From Zhengitettix transpicula (taxonomy: Eukaryota; Arthropoda; Insecta; Orthoptera; Tetrigidae), in NCBI GenBank assembly GCA_037074705.1, contig CM073591.1, positions 131,695,032 to 131,759,031 on the forward strand: a DNA stretch of 64,000 nt, given 5' to 3'. Shown here in pieces: positions 35,420 through 46,760 of this stretch. Positions within the stretch are counted from its first letter, which is position 1; the number at the start of each line of letters is the position of its first letter. The notes under the pieces were generated by a model, which was not told the origin of the DNA, searched no databases, and worked only from the letters and a program-made list of their open reading frames with translations. The position numbers and the translations under genes are program-made.

Positions 35420-35720
35420 GGGAAAACTGGACAAACTATTTACATATTTATAGCATATTCGGCAATTTTGTAGGCAAGGCAGTACAACGAATGTGAGACC
35501 GATTCAAAACCTCGTGTACGGAGTAATAAGTTCCATTTACAAGAAAAGTTTTACACTCCTTGACGAATGAGTTGTAGTTTTTTATGTTCTTTACATGTTC
35601 AGGAAGACTGTAAAATAGTGCGATACCGGAATAATGAACGCTAGACTCGTAGAGACTGAGGCTGAGAACTGAACGGTTCCTCAATGGTTGTCCCCGTTAC
35701 TTGCAAAAAGGTTCATGTTG
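35420..35720 (-). mobile_element. LINE C-terminal remnant (CR1-like)
   Basis: The leftward frame 35684-35448 contains the 'VHYSGIALFYSLPEHVKNI' block and 'FLVNGTYYSVHEVLN'. This pattern (YSGxxxFxxLPxxIK ... FL ... FYSVxEFL) is typical of the very C-terminus of CR1/jockey-group LINE proteins and resembles the GVSIFNRL..SFL..SIYSVKE end of the 7.34-kb copy. The rest of the protein is missing. The DNA to the left (about 35140-35420) may be its 3' UTR. Confidence 0.55.
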
Positions 35721-36094
35721 CGTTTAACAAATTTTAGTATTACAAATATGTAAGCACTAGGTAGAGTGAGAATATGAAGTCTTTTGAACAGCGGCCTGCA
35801 TACTAATGCTTTGTCATTAATCCACTATGTGCATCATTCACGACTTGCTATTTCTCACGAGTTACGTTTGTTCTGGCGCACCCGACAGAAAGCTTGGTAT
35901 CAGACTTATTTTTATTTCATGTGAAGGTGTTAATGAACTGTTCGTTCTGATTTTGTGAGGGGGAACATGCAATCTATTACGGACGCGAATAGTATCACCC
36001 CCTCTCTATCGCCGGTTATGACTATGATAAGGCCAATTATTCGCGAACGTAGACGGCAGAACCTTCACATTACGTTTCAAGCTAATGCTGATAG

Positions 36095-36200
36095 TGAAAT
36101 AAATACACACAGGACATCCTTGCCCTCGTCGGGATCTGAATCCGGGACTTGTGTGATGCGAAGCAATGACGCTGATCACTAAACAACAACAGGTCGTGTG
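36095..36200 (-). mobile_element. tRNA-derived SINE head
   Basis: On the minus strand, TTTAGTGATCAGCGTCATTG, then CGCATCACACAAG, a degenerate B box (GGATTCAGATCCCG) and CGAGGGCAAG. This is the same head as the SINE at 10331. Confidence 0.65.
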
Positions 36201-36269
36201 TATCAGACGTCGTAGAGTAAGCAATTGCTTTAAGAGTAGCAGAAACATTTTTTTTTTGTGGTAAAAGAT

Positions 36270-36640
36270 TGAGTTGAGAGGAGCTACCACGGTTAGCGTG
36301 GAAGATAAGTCAGTCACTGTGGCCTAGCAACTGAGGGACAACTGTCACCCTCGCCCTTCGAATGCTTAGCGTGGGTTCCTAGTTCACGGCACTTGGGGAA
36401 AGCTTCAAGGGTTTCCCTGCACGACAATCCTGGGACTCTTCAAGTGCTGGCTGGGGGTTCCGCTGAGGGTCACGTAATCATGCTTCCTTGTCTTCATTTG
36501 GCAGCAATAGAGGTTTGGAATTATTGACTGTCCGTTCTGATAGATTGCCGGGCGCTCTCGGAGATCAACGAACTGCTAGAGCGTTTGTTCCCAACGCGAT
36601 GGAACCTCAGTTGGACATAATAATTCATGGAAAATTTCAG
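36270..36640. other. GC-rich segment of unknown origin
   Basis: Clearly richer in G and C than its surroundings, without a convincing protein frame. It shares only short strings with Family R (GGGTTTCCCTGCA). It could be an unrelated SINE-like element. No termini or duplications were found. Confidence 0.35.
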
Positions 36641-36904
36641 AAAAAATTAAGAAATTTCATTTAATATTTAATGAATATATTTTCATTGATAATTTTTAAT
36701 ACACACAGCTTCGTCCCGAAATTTGATAGCTTTGATAAACATAGTATTAGAATTATATTTATATAATTTAATAATCTAACTTTTGTTAAGAATAATAAAA
36801 ATAAATCCAAAATTTTGAAAATCATTTTTTTAAAAAATAGAATATATAGGATTGCTATTGTAACGCTTATCTTGTTTTTTTATATTAGATATTTATTTAT
36901 AACT

Positions 36905-37780
36905 AGCTGGGTGCATGGCGTTGCCCGTGTACTTATTTATATAAACCAGAAAAAGTATTTAATTCTATATAATTAAGTGAAGAACTTATTTAACCTAAAT
37001 ATAACTGTTCCTAGTTCCGTCTTTATTTACTTTGTGTAATGATTCCATATATTAATCATTTGTAAATATCCAATCTTTAGGATAATACCTGAAGAGGATT
37101 CGAACACGTATCGAAACGTCGTAACGCTGTAAATCAACTTTCGACCGATAGTGCATTAATTCAGCAGCTATAATATACATTGAATTTCATTGCATCAGTC
37201 CCAACCTCCGAATTTCTTTACGAATAGAGTACTTAAATATACTCCTGAGTATTGCATGACATAATTGTCCCTCAGTCTTCAGACATTACGAAAGATTAAT
37301 TTAATGAAATTGTTATCTAAATTCACAATGTAAACAAATTGTCGCTAAAAATTCACTTACATTTTCCGCCTGTATCGTAAAGAATTCCGTATTGTTTTTT
37401 TATCATTGCATAGAGTATTGCTGGATAAAAAAATACTTTGTATTCGAAATAATATTTCTGCTTTACTTCATTACGAAAAACGGAACTATTTACTTCGTTG
37501 TGCAGTATCGTCGCGTGGTAAAGTCACTCTCTGGCGTGTGCTGTGACGTCACGATTTATTTTCGCGCAGTAATTTAACACAAAATGATTTCGTTTTTCAA
37601 TTAATTTTCTTTACACATTTACGCTAGGGGTTTCTCACCCCCACAGTACCCATTCTCGAGTTTTTAAGAATATGAGTACCAATTTTTTTTTTGCAATCTG
37701 TCCACGGGTTTAAATTTGTATAGAAATTAACGTAAACACATACATACAAATATATATCCTTTTTTATTATATAGATATAA
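36905..37780 (+). repeat. Family C repeat with internal insertion
   Basis: Starts at GGCGTTGCCCGTGTACTTAT and ends with ACATACATACAAATATATAT-type tail near 37780. It aligns with 44160-44760 except for an extra ~250 bp at about 36974-37225. TGACGTCA lies at about 37541 and CACCCCCACAGTACC near 37640. An internal frame (37392-37577) is part of the repeat. Confidence 0.8.
36974..37225 (+). repeat. Insertion inside Family C with GAAACGTC motif
   Basis: This block is absent from the 44.2-kb copy, where the flanking sequences are adjacent. It contains CTGAAGAGG (near 37089) and, about 19 nt on, CGAAACGTCGTAACG, similar in layout to the Family S motif. Confidence 0.5.
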
Positions 37781-38654
37781 AATAATAATATATGCTAAGT
37801 CAAGGGGCATATCTTTCAACATGGCAAAGATGGTGGTTGAGCGAGAGTGTTCTGAGGGGATTGTATCCTTAGCTTGATTGACGAATATATTGTTATGTGG
37901 TGTTGTTGTGGATATAAATTAATAAATAATTTGAAAACATTACTGAATCTCGGAGAACTTTGTTTTAATTAGTTCGGAGAGATACATGTGGACCAGTAAG
38001 AAAGATTTTGATGACCCTGCGAAGCGGTGTAGCGACAGTCTTGAGTTGAATGCATTTTTCCACTGTAATTAGTCCCTATTTATCCCCCGTTAGGTTCGTG
38101 AGACTGAGTTGTGCAAATGTTAAGTTAATTTAAATAAATCTTTATACTGTATCGGTCACATAAAACCAGATAAATCCATAACCACTTCTCCAATTTGAAA
38201 TATCCTGTACAACATTCAGTTCTAACTAAACATGTTTACCTGAATAGCCATAAGATTTATTGGATTAATGAGAAAATTCTTGATTAGGAGAGAAATTCCT
38301 TTCCAAAAACAATGAGCGAAATACTTCACATTACCAGTATTAAAAATGGGATTAATGTTAAAAATGAAACCCAAAAGTTAAATAGTATTTATGATTCTGT
38401 TTTATCATTACGGCAATTTATGGTTTGCGAGACGGTCCTAAATGTGTACGTTATTATTTAAATTTACTACTCTGTGGATAACTATGAAAGTTGGAAGGAG
38501 TTTTGTATGTGTGTTTTTCATGTTAGTTTTTTTTATATTCTTAATATTTTTAATTTAGTTTGAATATTTAACATAATTTTCATTATTTTTTAGTTATATC
38601 TCTATGTTCTATACGTTTGCAACATATTTAATTCTCAGTTTTTATTTATTAATG

Positions 38655-38710
38655 GCCATGTTACACATTTATGAGGTCCCAAATGTCTCGTCGAAACGTT
38701 GCATGTATTA
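38655..38710 (+). repeat. Family S-like motif
   Basis: TTATGAGGTCCCAAATGTC followed by CGAAACGTTGCATGTATT. The hairpin pairing is weaker than in the other copies. Confidence 0.4.
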
Positions 38711-39497
38711 TTAGTACTAAAAATTTAATGTAAATGTGACTCATATTAAACTGAATTTCTGTTAACGAAATTAGAATATTCTGACTAAATTGAACTTGCA
38801 TTATTTTATTATATTATTAAATTTAATCATAGTATACAATAGTTTAACAATTAGATAAACAAGTAGTCAATTAACAGACAAACGTAAAATAAATTGTTTA
38901 ATAATAACAATAAATATTTTATCACTTTAGTTTGCTTTACTTGGCTTCTTATACTTTTAACATAGGCATTTTATATTTTACACAGTTTAGTTTCTCGGGT
39001 ACCGACTTCATAGCCTGTAAGATTAATTTCCTAATTCTCTAGCACCTTTTAAAGATACAATACAATTTCATACAACTGCAACCACGCCGCTGATGAAAAA
39101 TTTCAAAACCATATTAGAAAAATTGCCTTCCACGAGACTCATGTAACATGTATTTTTAAGAATTTTTATAGACTTTAAACCCGTACATAATAGTAAGCAA
39201 AACTAATGGTTAAAGTTAATCTTTAAGTCTATTTGTCATTTCTGACGCATCATATTCATGCTACCGGAAAATTTTATCACTACATTTATGTCTACTGGTG
39301 ACGTATTGTAGCTTACTGTACTTTTATCAAACAAATAGTAAAGCTAAAGTACTTTACATTAGGCTGAACTATCTATGTAAAGGAAAAGATACGGAGGCGG
39401 GGAAAGTATCGTGATAATATAAATACAATACAATGTGTCTTCAAACATTGTTGCTCATCGCACTTGTAATCAGAACAGCAATCAAAGAAGCAAAAGT
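38711..39497. other. No recognised feature
   Basis: AT-rich sequence, with no gene or repeat recognised. Confidence 0.5.
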
Positions 39498-40195
39498 AGT
39501 GCCCTAAGCAAATGCGAATATTTGTGAAACCTGTAATTCGTTACGGAAGTGAAGCAAGAAGAATGAATCTGTGAGAAACGTCTACTTCACCAGTTGACAC
39601 AAGAAATGACGTTGTAAAACAATTCACATTATATAGTAAGATTGTTATTGTATGGAATTTTCCATTGACTAAGCGGTTGAAGTAGATAATAAATTGTAGA
39701 CAATTTTGTACGATTTATAGCGAAATTATAGAAACATTAACACTCCGTGAAAAAAGATCGGAACCTGAATTTCGATTACTCAGTACTAATTTTGATTTCA
39801 AAATGCTCCGCAACTATCCGTAAGGCTATAAATGGTGTGATGCAAATATTTGGATGTAATCAGACTTTCATGATACTAGTAGCTATTCGTACATGTTATA
39901 TTAACGTGTTACTCCAAGTTATGTGAGATAAAGAATATTTTTTTTTAGGTAACTGGCTACATGAGGATAATCCACAATTTGGCAACTCCCCTTTAATAGC
40001 ATAGGAAGGGATTTGAAAGGGAGGATGCGGAAGGGTAGAGGAAGGTAGCCAAGGGTTAACTAGGGCCCCGGGTCTATAGGATCCTACCCGGCATTCGCCT
40101 AAAAGTAATGCAGGGAAAACCCTGCATCAGGTAGGTCGGGCATTGGGTACTTATCCCACGCCCTTCCGATGGCGGGAGAGGAGTTTGCTGTGGGA
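39498..40195 (+). repeat. Inverted segmental duplicate, copy A
   Basis: About 445 bp of otherwise unique sequence (39498-39943) plus the adjoining Family R copy match the reverse complement of 52870-53581 at high identity. The boundary is at AAAGTAGTGCCC (about 39504). Confidence 0.9.
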
Positions 40196-40328
40196 TCGCA
40201 GCTTACCCCTCGGCATGTGGGAACCTTAGTTCAAAAAAGCAAAGAGTTGTGAAGGCATCCCCAAAGGTAGCCCCCGCCAGAGCTCTCTGGGAAGGTTTAC
40301 CTGCGAGAGAATCCTCTCGCAGGCTTCC
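39944..40328 (-). mobile_element. Family R retroposon with internal deletion
   Basis: On the minus strand, the 3' T/A-tract lies at about 39940-39948 and the 5' hairpin CCTGCGAGAGgattCTCTCGCAGG at 40301-40324 (reverse complement). About 100-120 bp is deleted in the CTTACCCCT..CGGCATGTGG region. It has lost CTATAGTTTAA-type bases before GGATCC, a deletion shared with the copy at 52.8-53.1 kb. Confidence 0.88.
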
Positions 40329-41309
40329 TTGGCCTGCAGGAAGAAATGAAGAAATTATAAATCTACTTAAATACAAAAACAACTACGCAAAAAATAGATA
40401 CAAAAAAAGTACGGAAATGTGAACAAAAATTCAACCAAATCTCTAAAAAAAATACACCTCAAAATCAGGGAAATCAACAACCAGGTCTACCACCAAAAAC
40501 TCTCCCTCCTCAATACCACAGATTATTCCATCTGGAGAAGAACAATCAGAAATCCCTCCTCTTTTATATAACTCAGAATGGCACTCATCCTCACAAGAAA
40601 AAGTAGATATTCTCGCCAAAATCCTGTCCTATAAATTTACACCCTATCCACCCACCAACCCTTTTCTAGACTCTCACATTCAATTAGATCTTTCCTCAAC
40701 AAACCTTAATACTAAATCAGAAACTTTCTTTACCTATAAAAACATTGCGACAAACATATGCAAATTAAAAAATGAAACGTCTCCAGACATTGACGAAATT
40801 AACACCATACACTTAAAAGCTCTACCCAAAACAGCCATAGTCCAACTAACACAAATTTATAACGCCATACTAAAAACCTTCAAAATCCCCACTAACTGGA
40901 AAATTGCTACTATAAAAGTAATTAACAAATAAAAAATCCGCAGCAATTACCGACTCATCAGTCTCCTATCAATACTTGCAAAAGTCTCCGAAAAGCTACT
41001 TTTACCACAACTAAAAAGCTAAATCTCACACTTAGTTCCTAACCAACAATTTGGATTCCGAAGCAACCACTCCGGTTCTCAACTTCTTAACAGAATACAT
41101 TAATACATCCTTTGAAATCAAAAATATACGCCTAGTCACATTCTTGTATTCTGAAAAAGCATTGGACAAGGTTCACCATCCCTCACTCCTCTTCAAATTA
41201 AAACCTCACCTATCAACCCCCTACTTTAACTTTCTATCCAACTACAAACCGCTCTTACCTTGTCAAATATCAAAACCACTTTTCTCCAATATACCCTATT
41301 CATTCAAGC

Positions 41310-41826
41310 GTCCTTTTTTTTGGGTGTAGACAGACTATGTATAGGGTAATCCACATAGTGGCAACTCCCCTCTTATACCATAGGAAAGGGATTTGAAAGG
41401 GGGGATGAGGAAGGATGGAGGAAGGTAGCCAAGGGTTAACTAGTACCCCCGGGATATAGTTTAAGGATCCTACCCGGCATTCGCCTCAAAGTAATGCAGG
41501 ACAAACCCTATAAAAACCTGCATCAGGTAGGTCGGGAATTTGGTACTTGTCCCACGTCCTTCCGATGGCGGGAGTAAGGTGTTTGCTGTGGGGTCGCAAC
41601 TTACCCGTCGCCATGCCTTGGCCAGTTTAGGAGACAGCTGGCCAACTATTCCAATAGGAATAGCGGACAACTCTTACCGTATGCCCAAGGTCTGCGACCC
41701 CGGAAACATACACCTTTCAGAACAGACCGAGGTGCCTCGGCATGTGGGAACCTTAGTTCAAAAAACCAGGGAGTTGTGAAGGCATCCCCAAAGGTAGCCC
41801 CCGCCAGAGCTCTATGGGAAGGTTTA
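41310..41826 (-). mobile_element. Family R retroposon nested in LINE
   Basis: The minus-strand 3' end is at the T-tract (41312-41320), followed by GGGTGTAGACAG. The 5' end lies at GGGAAGGTTT (about 41826), just short of the terminal hairpin. LINE reading resumes on the far side (SVIGAILYSIY). The 3' end (CTGTCTACACCC) is of the same subtype as the 16.5-kb copy. Confidence 0.92.
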
Positions 41827-42135
41827 AGTCATTGGTGCAATCCTATATTCCATTTATACTCATGATATCCCTCAAACATCCGCAACAAAAACAGCCATTT
41901 TTTCGGATTATATAGCCACACTGCGCGAGTCCCATGACGACGAATCGGCTACAATACAACAAATTGCCATTAAGAATGTAGCCATTTGGGCTAATAATAG
42001 GAGAATAACCATAAACCCAAGCAAATCCATCACAGTTCATTTTTTCCATAAAAAAGATACCTTTCACTAACAACATCTGCATTAACAACTCACCCATTCC
42101 ATAACTCACCCATTCCAAACAAACAAATCCATAAA

Positions 42136-42208
42136 TAAAACGTTGTGTGATATTTATATTGTCACTTTTTTGTCTCAATTGGCTATCTTTCTTATTCAAA
42201 ACCATTAA
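42136..42208 (+). mobile_element. Family S element nested in LINE
   Basis: About 73 bp starting TAAAACGTTGTGTGATATTT and containing CAATTGGCTATCTTTCTTAT. It lies between LINE codons for 'KSIK' and 'YLGLILD', which are contiguous in the related LINE at 25.34 kb (SAIKYLGVHLD). This supports insertion by a mobile sequence. The 5' half of the motif is missing. Confidence 0.7.
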
Positions 42209-42690
42209 TACCTTGGTTTAATCCTCGATTCTCAGCTAACATGGTCCCAACACACGATTCACATTTAAAAAAAACATCAATCAGCGCTTCAAAATACTGA
42301 AAGCCTTACTTAATCCTAATTCACCTTTATCGCTTTCAATGAAACTAGTTCATTTGTTCTCCTTTATTTCTCCATTACAGAAGTACGACTGTAACATTTG
42401 GGGTTCCGTAGCCAAAACACACGTCAACAAGATCCAAATATCTCAAAATAAAAACCTTCGTTATATCACAAACTGTCCCTGGTACTTCTCCAATTCCTGT
42501 ATCCATAGTGACCTCAATATTCCATACATCCACCAAACAATAACCAAATACATACTTCTTCAAGACGTACTTCACCTCAACCCATTAATATCCGATACAG
42601 CTGCCACTCCTCCACCTCACATCCAACATTGTCGATTAAAAAGAAAGAGACCCAGAGACCAAATTAATAATCAATAAAATACATAAATTC

Positions 42691-44149
42691 AGGAGGTGAA
42701 AAAGAAATGGTCCACAGGACATATATTGTATAATGTAACATGTACATATATCATAACAGTAAAATCTTTAGATTGTAAAGTTACCTGAAATAAGTTAGAG
42801 TTGTAGTTATTCACGCAGTAGCAGTCAGGCAAAGACATTGATACAAAAGCAATGAAGTGAGATGAACAATAGAGATCATAGTTATTATTGTATTATATTT
42901 ATGTATTTATTTTAATTTTTAGTCGCTTACACGGCTAAGGCCATTAGCGACATGTAGATTGTTGCTTGTCACATGGTCGGAGAACTATTTTGTATGAGTT
43001 TCTCGGTATGGCATAAAACAAATTTTAGTGTCGAATAAATAGTTTTATGGAACTCTGAGTGTAATAGTGTAACGCTTCATGTAGTTTTAATCTAATTTCA
43101 TCTGCTAACTTCATGGGAAGGGGATGAATTTGAGAGGTAAGGGTGTGAGATTTATAAATATTGCGAAAACAACAAGGGTTGCGTGTGTGGTAGCCACTCT
43201 TTTAGGGTTTAGTGGCATGAGCAGTGATACTCCCGATGTCAATAAGACCAATTTCAATCCCATAAACATCCCATTCGGTTAATTACAAAATTCCAAAATT
43301 GAATCGAATCTAGCGTCTTCGTGGAAGCTAATTTGTTTGGTAAAGTCCTAGTATTGAAAGGAAAGAAGATGGTGAAGCAGTTTTTATCCCTTAGATATTA
43401 TTCCAACGAAGCTTCCTTGAAACTTTCATTGTCAATCTCAATCAAATTGTCACAACTTTTACGAATCGGGGAGTTTATTTAAGATAGTCACGTTTCATCC
43501 ATTGATAATTTTATGGTGTTTACTAAAGGGTAGGTTCATCCTCGAATTTAATTAAGTTTACTTATAAATTAGAAACTAAAAATATTGTCTTTAATTATTT
43601 TCGGAGTCATTTTAGTTTTTCCATTTTCTGTTGAATATAAGGGCGGAGTGAGAAATAAGTTAGAATGCAATGAAATAATAGTTCTGGATGCTTGAAATGA
43701 GAATTTTTAAAATCTAATTATTACATTAAGTTATTTATTATTATACTGCGTTTCTAAATATAAATAATAATAATTTTAAGTTAATACATTTTTTATTAAC
43801 TTTACCAACATGAAAAAAACGTTAATCTATCATTTTTCGATAAATATTTCGTTAGAATGGTAAGAACACTATCTACTTCAATAATTTAATTGCGAAATTA
43901 TCGTTCCAAAATTCATATTATTCTGGAACACTTTGCACAACGTGAGAATTTAAAACTACGTATTATAATAGTAATACATGGTTATCCAAGCACGATGCTT
44001 CGAACAGTTATATCCTAGATATTATTGTTGTATCTGAATCGAGGGTCGAGAAAAGTCGCCTTATTCGACAAGAACTTTATTTTTTCTCGAATGTGGAGTT
44101 GAAGCTAAAAATATTGTTTACCATTTACTTAGAGAGATTTTACACTGAA
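42691..44149. other. No recognised feature
   Basis: AT-rich sequence. A somewhat GC-richer part lies at 43080-43260. No protein or repeat recognised. Confidence 0.5.
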
Positions 44150-44154
44150 CTACT

Positions 44155-44765
44155 GGATTGCTGGTTGCCCGGCGTTGCTCGTGTACTTATTTATATAAAC
44201 TCGAAAAAGTATTTAATTGTATACTTAAATATATTCCTTGAGTACTTCAGGATATAATTGTCACTCAGTCTTCATACATTACGAAATATTATATTGATGA
44301 AAATGTTAGCTAGACTCACAACTAATATAGCGCGAAAATTAACTTACATTTTCCGCAAGGATGGTAAAGTAATTCGTATTCTTCTTTATCATCATTCGAT
44401 GGAATATTGCTGTATAAAATTATATTTTTTATTTAAAGAAAATATCTCTGCTTTATTTCATTCCTGATAAAGGAGAATTTCCTTTGTTCGTTGCGTAGTA
44501 ACGTCTTTCTCTCGCGTGACGTCATTGTCTCTTGGCGCGCAGTAATTTTAACATTTAATGATAATGGTTTTTAATTATAATTCTTTCCACCTTTATGCTA
44601 TGGGTTTGTCACCCCCACAGTACCGGTTCTCGATTTTGGCAGAATACGTATACCAATTTTTGTTGCATTCTGTCCACGCGATAAAATTTGTATAAAGAAC
44701 AACGTAAATACATACATACATACAAATATACATCCTTTTTTATTATATAGATATAAAATAGGGAT
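44155..44765 (+). repeat. Family C repeat, most intact copy
   Basis: From GGTTGCCCGGCGTTGCTCGT to the tail ACATACATACATACAAATAT and TTTTTTATTATATAGATA. TGACGTCATT lies near 44518, CTTTCTCTCGCG beside it, and CACCCCCACAGTACC near 44610. The tail resembles the short tandem 3' ends of some LINEs. The family is non-coding in this copy. Confidence 0.8.
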
Positions 44766-45420
44766 AAATACATACCGGTACATAGTTATAGTGGAATTTA
44801 AAGTATTGTATTTTTACTTCTCGAAGCAATACAGACCGTAACTTACCTAGGTAATTTACCGTCTCAGTTAACTTTTTATTTGCAGTTTATTCACGTTTAC
44901 TATTTTTCAACTTATTATCCAACATTTTTTCTAAGTACACATTCCATTTTACTTACATTTCTTCACTTGAGAAAAATTAGTATAAATATTATTACAAAAT
45001 AGTATACACTCTGTTAATCAACAACTTCGGCAGAAGTACAATTGTATTTCATATTCCTTAGAACTAAACAAGTAGGGTTCTTTTAAAAAACAGCGTAATA
45101 ACAAGAAATGTTTCATTTTTTCTTAAGTGTCATTTATAGGCATCAAATACGAAAAGTGCACTGCAGCAGTTAAAAAAATAACTCAATCTATTAGTTAATT
45201 AAGTAAAGAATTATAATGGGTAATTAAAACTCATAAATTTTTTAAAAAAAATTATGTATCTAATTGGTATTCTTGAGAATTCCGTTTATAAGATAATATT
45301 ACAATAACATATATATTGTAACTTCACTATTAAATGAATGCCATTTTATTTTATTTGAAAATGTTTAAACGGAATACGAAAGTGATGTAAAATTTTCCGT
45401 GAAACAAGTGTCCGCTGTAG
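44766..45420. other. No recognised feature
   Basis: AT-rich sequence, no gene or repeat recognised. Confidence 0.5.
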
Positions 45421-45585
45421 CTTTTGAATAACTTTAAAGCAGCGCTGCTACGAGCGTTCAATTTGGCTGCCGACAGTCCGTTTACAAGGATTGAAGATGA
45501 CATGCTGGGAAACTTGATTAAAGTGTTCCGCGCATCATGTCTCGTCGTTTTATTGAGCCTCTGCTTGGTGGAAGGTCCTTTATAA
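45421..45585 (+). other. Candidate exon or gene fragment of unknown identity
   Basis: A 55-codon frame follows a TAG acceptor-like site and runs through 'AFNLAADSPFTRIEDDML' into 'LIKVFRASCLVVLLSLCLVE' and a stop. The last part is hydrophobic and could be a membrane segment or, from the ATG at 45502, a signal peptide. Composition is more protein-like than the surroundings. A second open frame continues at 45588-45782 in another phase. No family recognised. Confidence 0.2.
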
Positions 45586-45841
45586 ACGTGCGTCTACCGC
45601 CAAGTCCGTTCGTGTACTCACAAACCGGTGTTCGATCACAAATAAATGCCACGTGTATGATACTGTTGCTTGTATATGGTTCGAGACGAGCATGCTCATT
45701 AGGGGCATGCAAAATGTTGTTTAATTTAGTTCTTGTGTATACATTAATCTATTTCTACCCAACTCAGTATTTAATTAATTGAATTTAATCGATCGAGCCA
45801 TAAAGATTCGTTAATCAGAACTGAGCCGTTATAATTGAAGA

Positions 45842-46243
45842 ATGACAGTGAACTTTAAATTTTATACTGTAATAATATTCATGTACTGTACCTTAATTTT
45901 CGCGATCGCGATGATTCCGCTCTGCGCGGGACCTACAGGAGTACGACAGGAGACACGAGCTATGTTTAATATTCTCTGCTCGACTTCGTTTTGTACTTGC
46001 ATACGCCTCCAACGCTCATTACTCGAAATATATTCGTTGTACCTGGAAAATGCAAGAGACATTATTCTATTAATTTTCAGGGCTTCAGATGAAATGAGAT
46101 CGATGAATCTTGATATTACAACATTGTTATTCAAGAGTAGCACGGTAATTGGAAGAACAACTGAACCAAATGTGATAATATTAGAAATCGGGCTTCTGAT
46201 AGTAGAAAATAATAATTGCAAAATTTCTCAAATTGACTATTAA
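45842..46243 (+). other. 133-codon open frame, status doubtful
   Basis: One of the longest frames in the window. It starts with a hydrophobic N-terminal stretch (residues about 5-30) and contains 'NARDIILLIFRASDEMRS'. No domain is recognised. A 119-codon frame runs on the opposite strand (46221-45862), so openness may be due to base composition. If real, it could be one exon of a membrane protein, but no splice or homology support was found. Confidence 0.15.
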
Positions 46244-46610
46244 CCCCTGAAATTTGCGCCCCAATATAACGTAAAAATTTATATTGACCTGAAAATAGTG
46301 TTATTTGAGTTGAGAAGTACATGGATTCCCAACTTGAGCACAATAAAATAAATCCCCGGGCCTGTAAAGAGTTTCAAATTTTTTAAAACTAAAACCTGAT
46401 TTATGCATATGATATGGAAGAAATATATCACTTCAGAATAGTGAAGGGTGCTGAGAACCCCTTTAAACTGTAAACATAGTAAATTTAAAATATCTAAATG
46501 TCTAATAAAGTCCAGTAACTCTTTTCAAAAGAACGCTTGTTTTATCGCTGTTACAGCATTCATCGCGTTTCACCCGCTACAAATTTAATCAATTACAAAT
46601 AAGAGACTTT
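46244..46610. other. No recognised feature
   Basis: AT-rich sequence, nothing recognised. Confidence 0.5.
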
Positions 46611-46615
46611 TCTCA

Positions 46616-46760
46616 TCGTGGCGTAAGGGTTTAACTTTAGGACTCCATTTCTTTTTTGCAGGTTCGAGTCCACCCGTTGACAAATGTTTATCCGTATTTC
46701 TCTAGATTACTGAACGATTTTCACGTGCGACTTTTCACTAGCACTGAATTACTAATAAAA
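46616..46760 (+). repeat. tRNA-derived SINE-like sequence
   Basis: A-box-like GTGGCGTAAGGGTTT (46618-46632) and B box GGTTCGAGTCC (46661-46671), with no full cloverleaf. This fits a SINE head. Confidence 0.5.

Larger units (their letters stand above)
40335..42690 (+). mobile_element. Jockey-type LINE, long reverse transcriptase remnant with two nested insertions
   Basis: In frame pieces: 'NIATNICKLKNETSPDIDEI' and the 'LTQIYNAILKTFKIPTNWK' block (40740-40910), the 'NYRLISLLSILAKVSEKLL' block, 'NQQFGFRSNHS' (near 41050) and 'ALDKVHHPSLLFKLK'. After the Family R insertion come the 'VIGAILYSIYTHDIPQ' block, 'TAIFSDYIATLRESHDDE' (FADD degraded to FSDY) and 'AIWANNRRITINPSKS'. After a Family S insertion come 'YLGLILDSQLTWSQH', 'QKYDCNIWGSVAKTH' and 'YITNCPWYFSNSCIHSDLNI', ending 'HCRLKRKRPRDQINNQ' at 42677. 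This is jockey-clade layout. The endonuclease domain is not seen. Frameshifts, stops and the lost catalytic Asp make it inactive. Confidence 0.9.

Noticed and set aside
45862..46221. 119-codon minus-strand frame as a chemoreceptor-like gene
   Set aside because: It overlaps a 133-codon frame on the other strand and lacks any recognisable receptor motif; not supportable.
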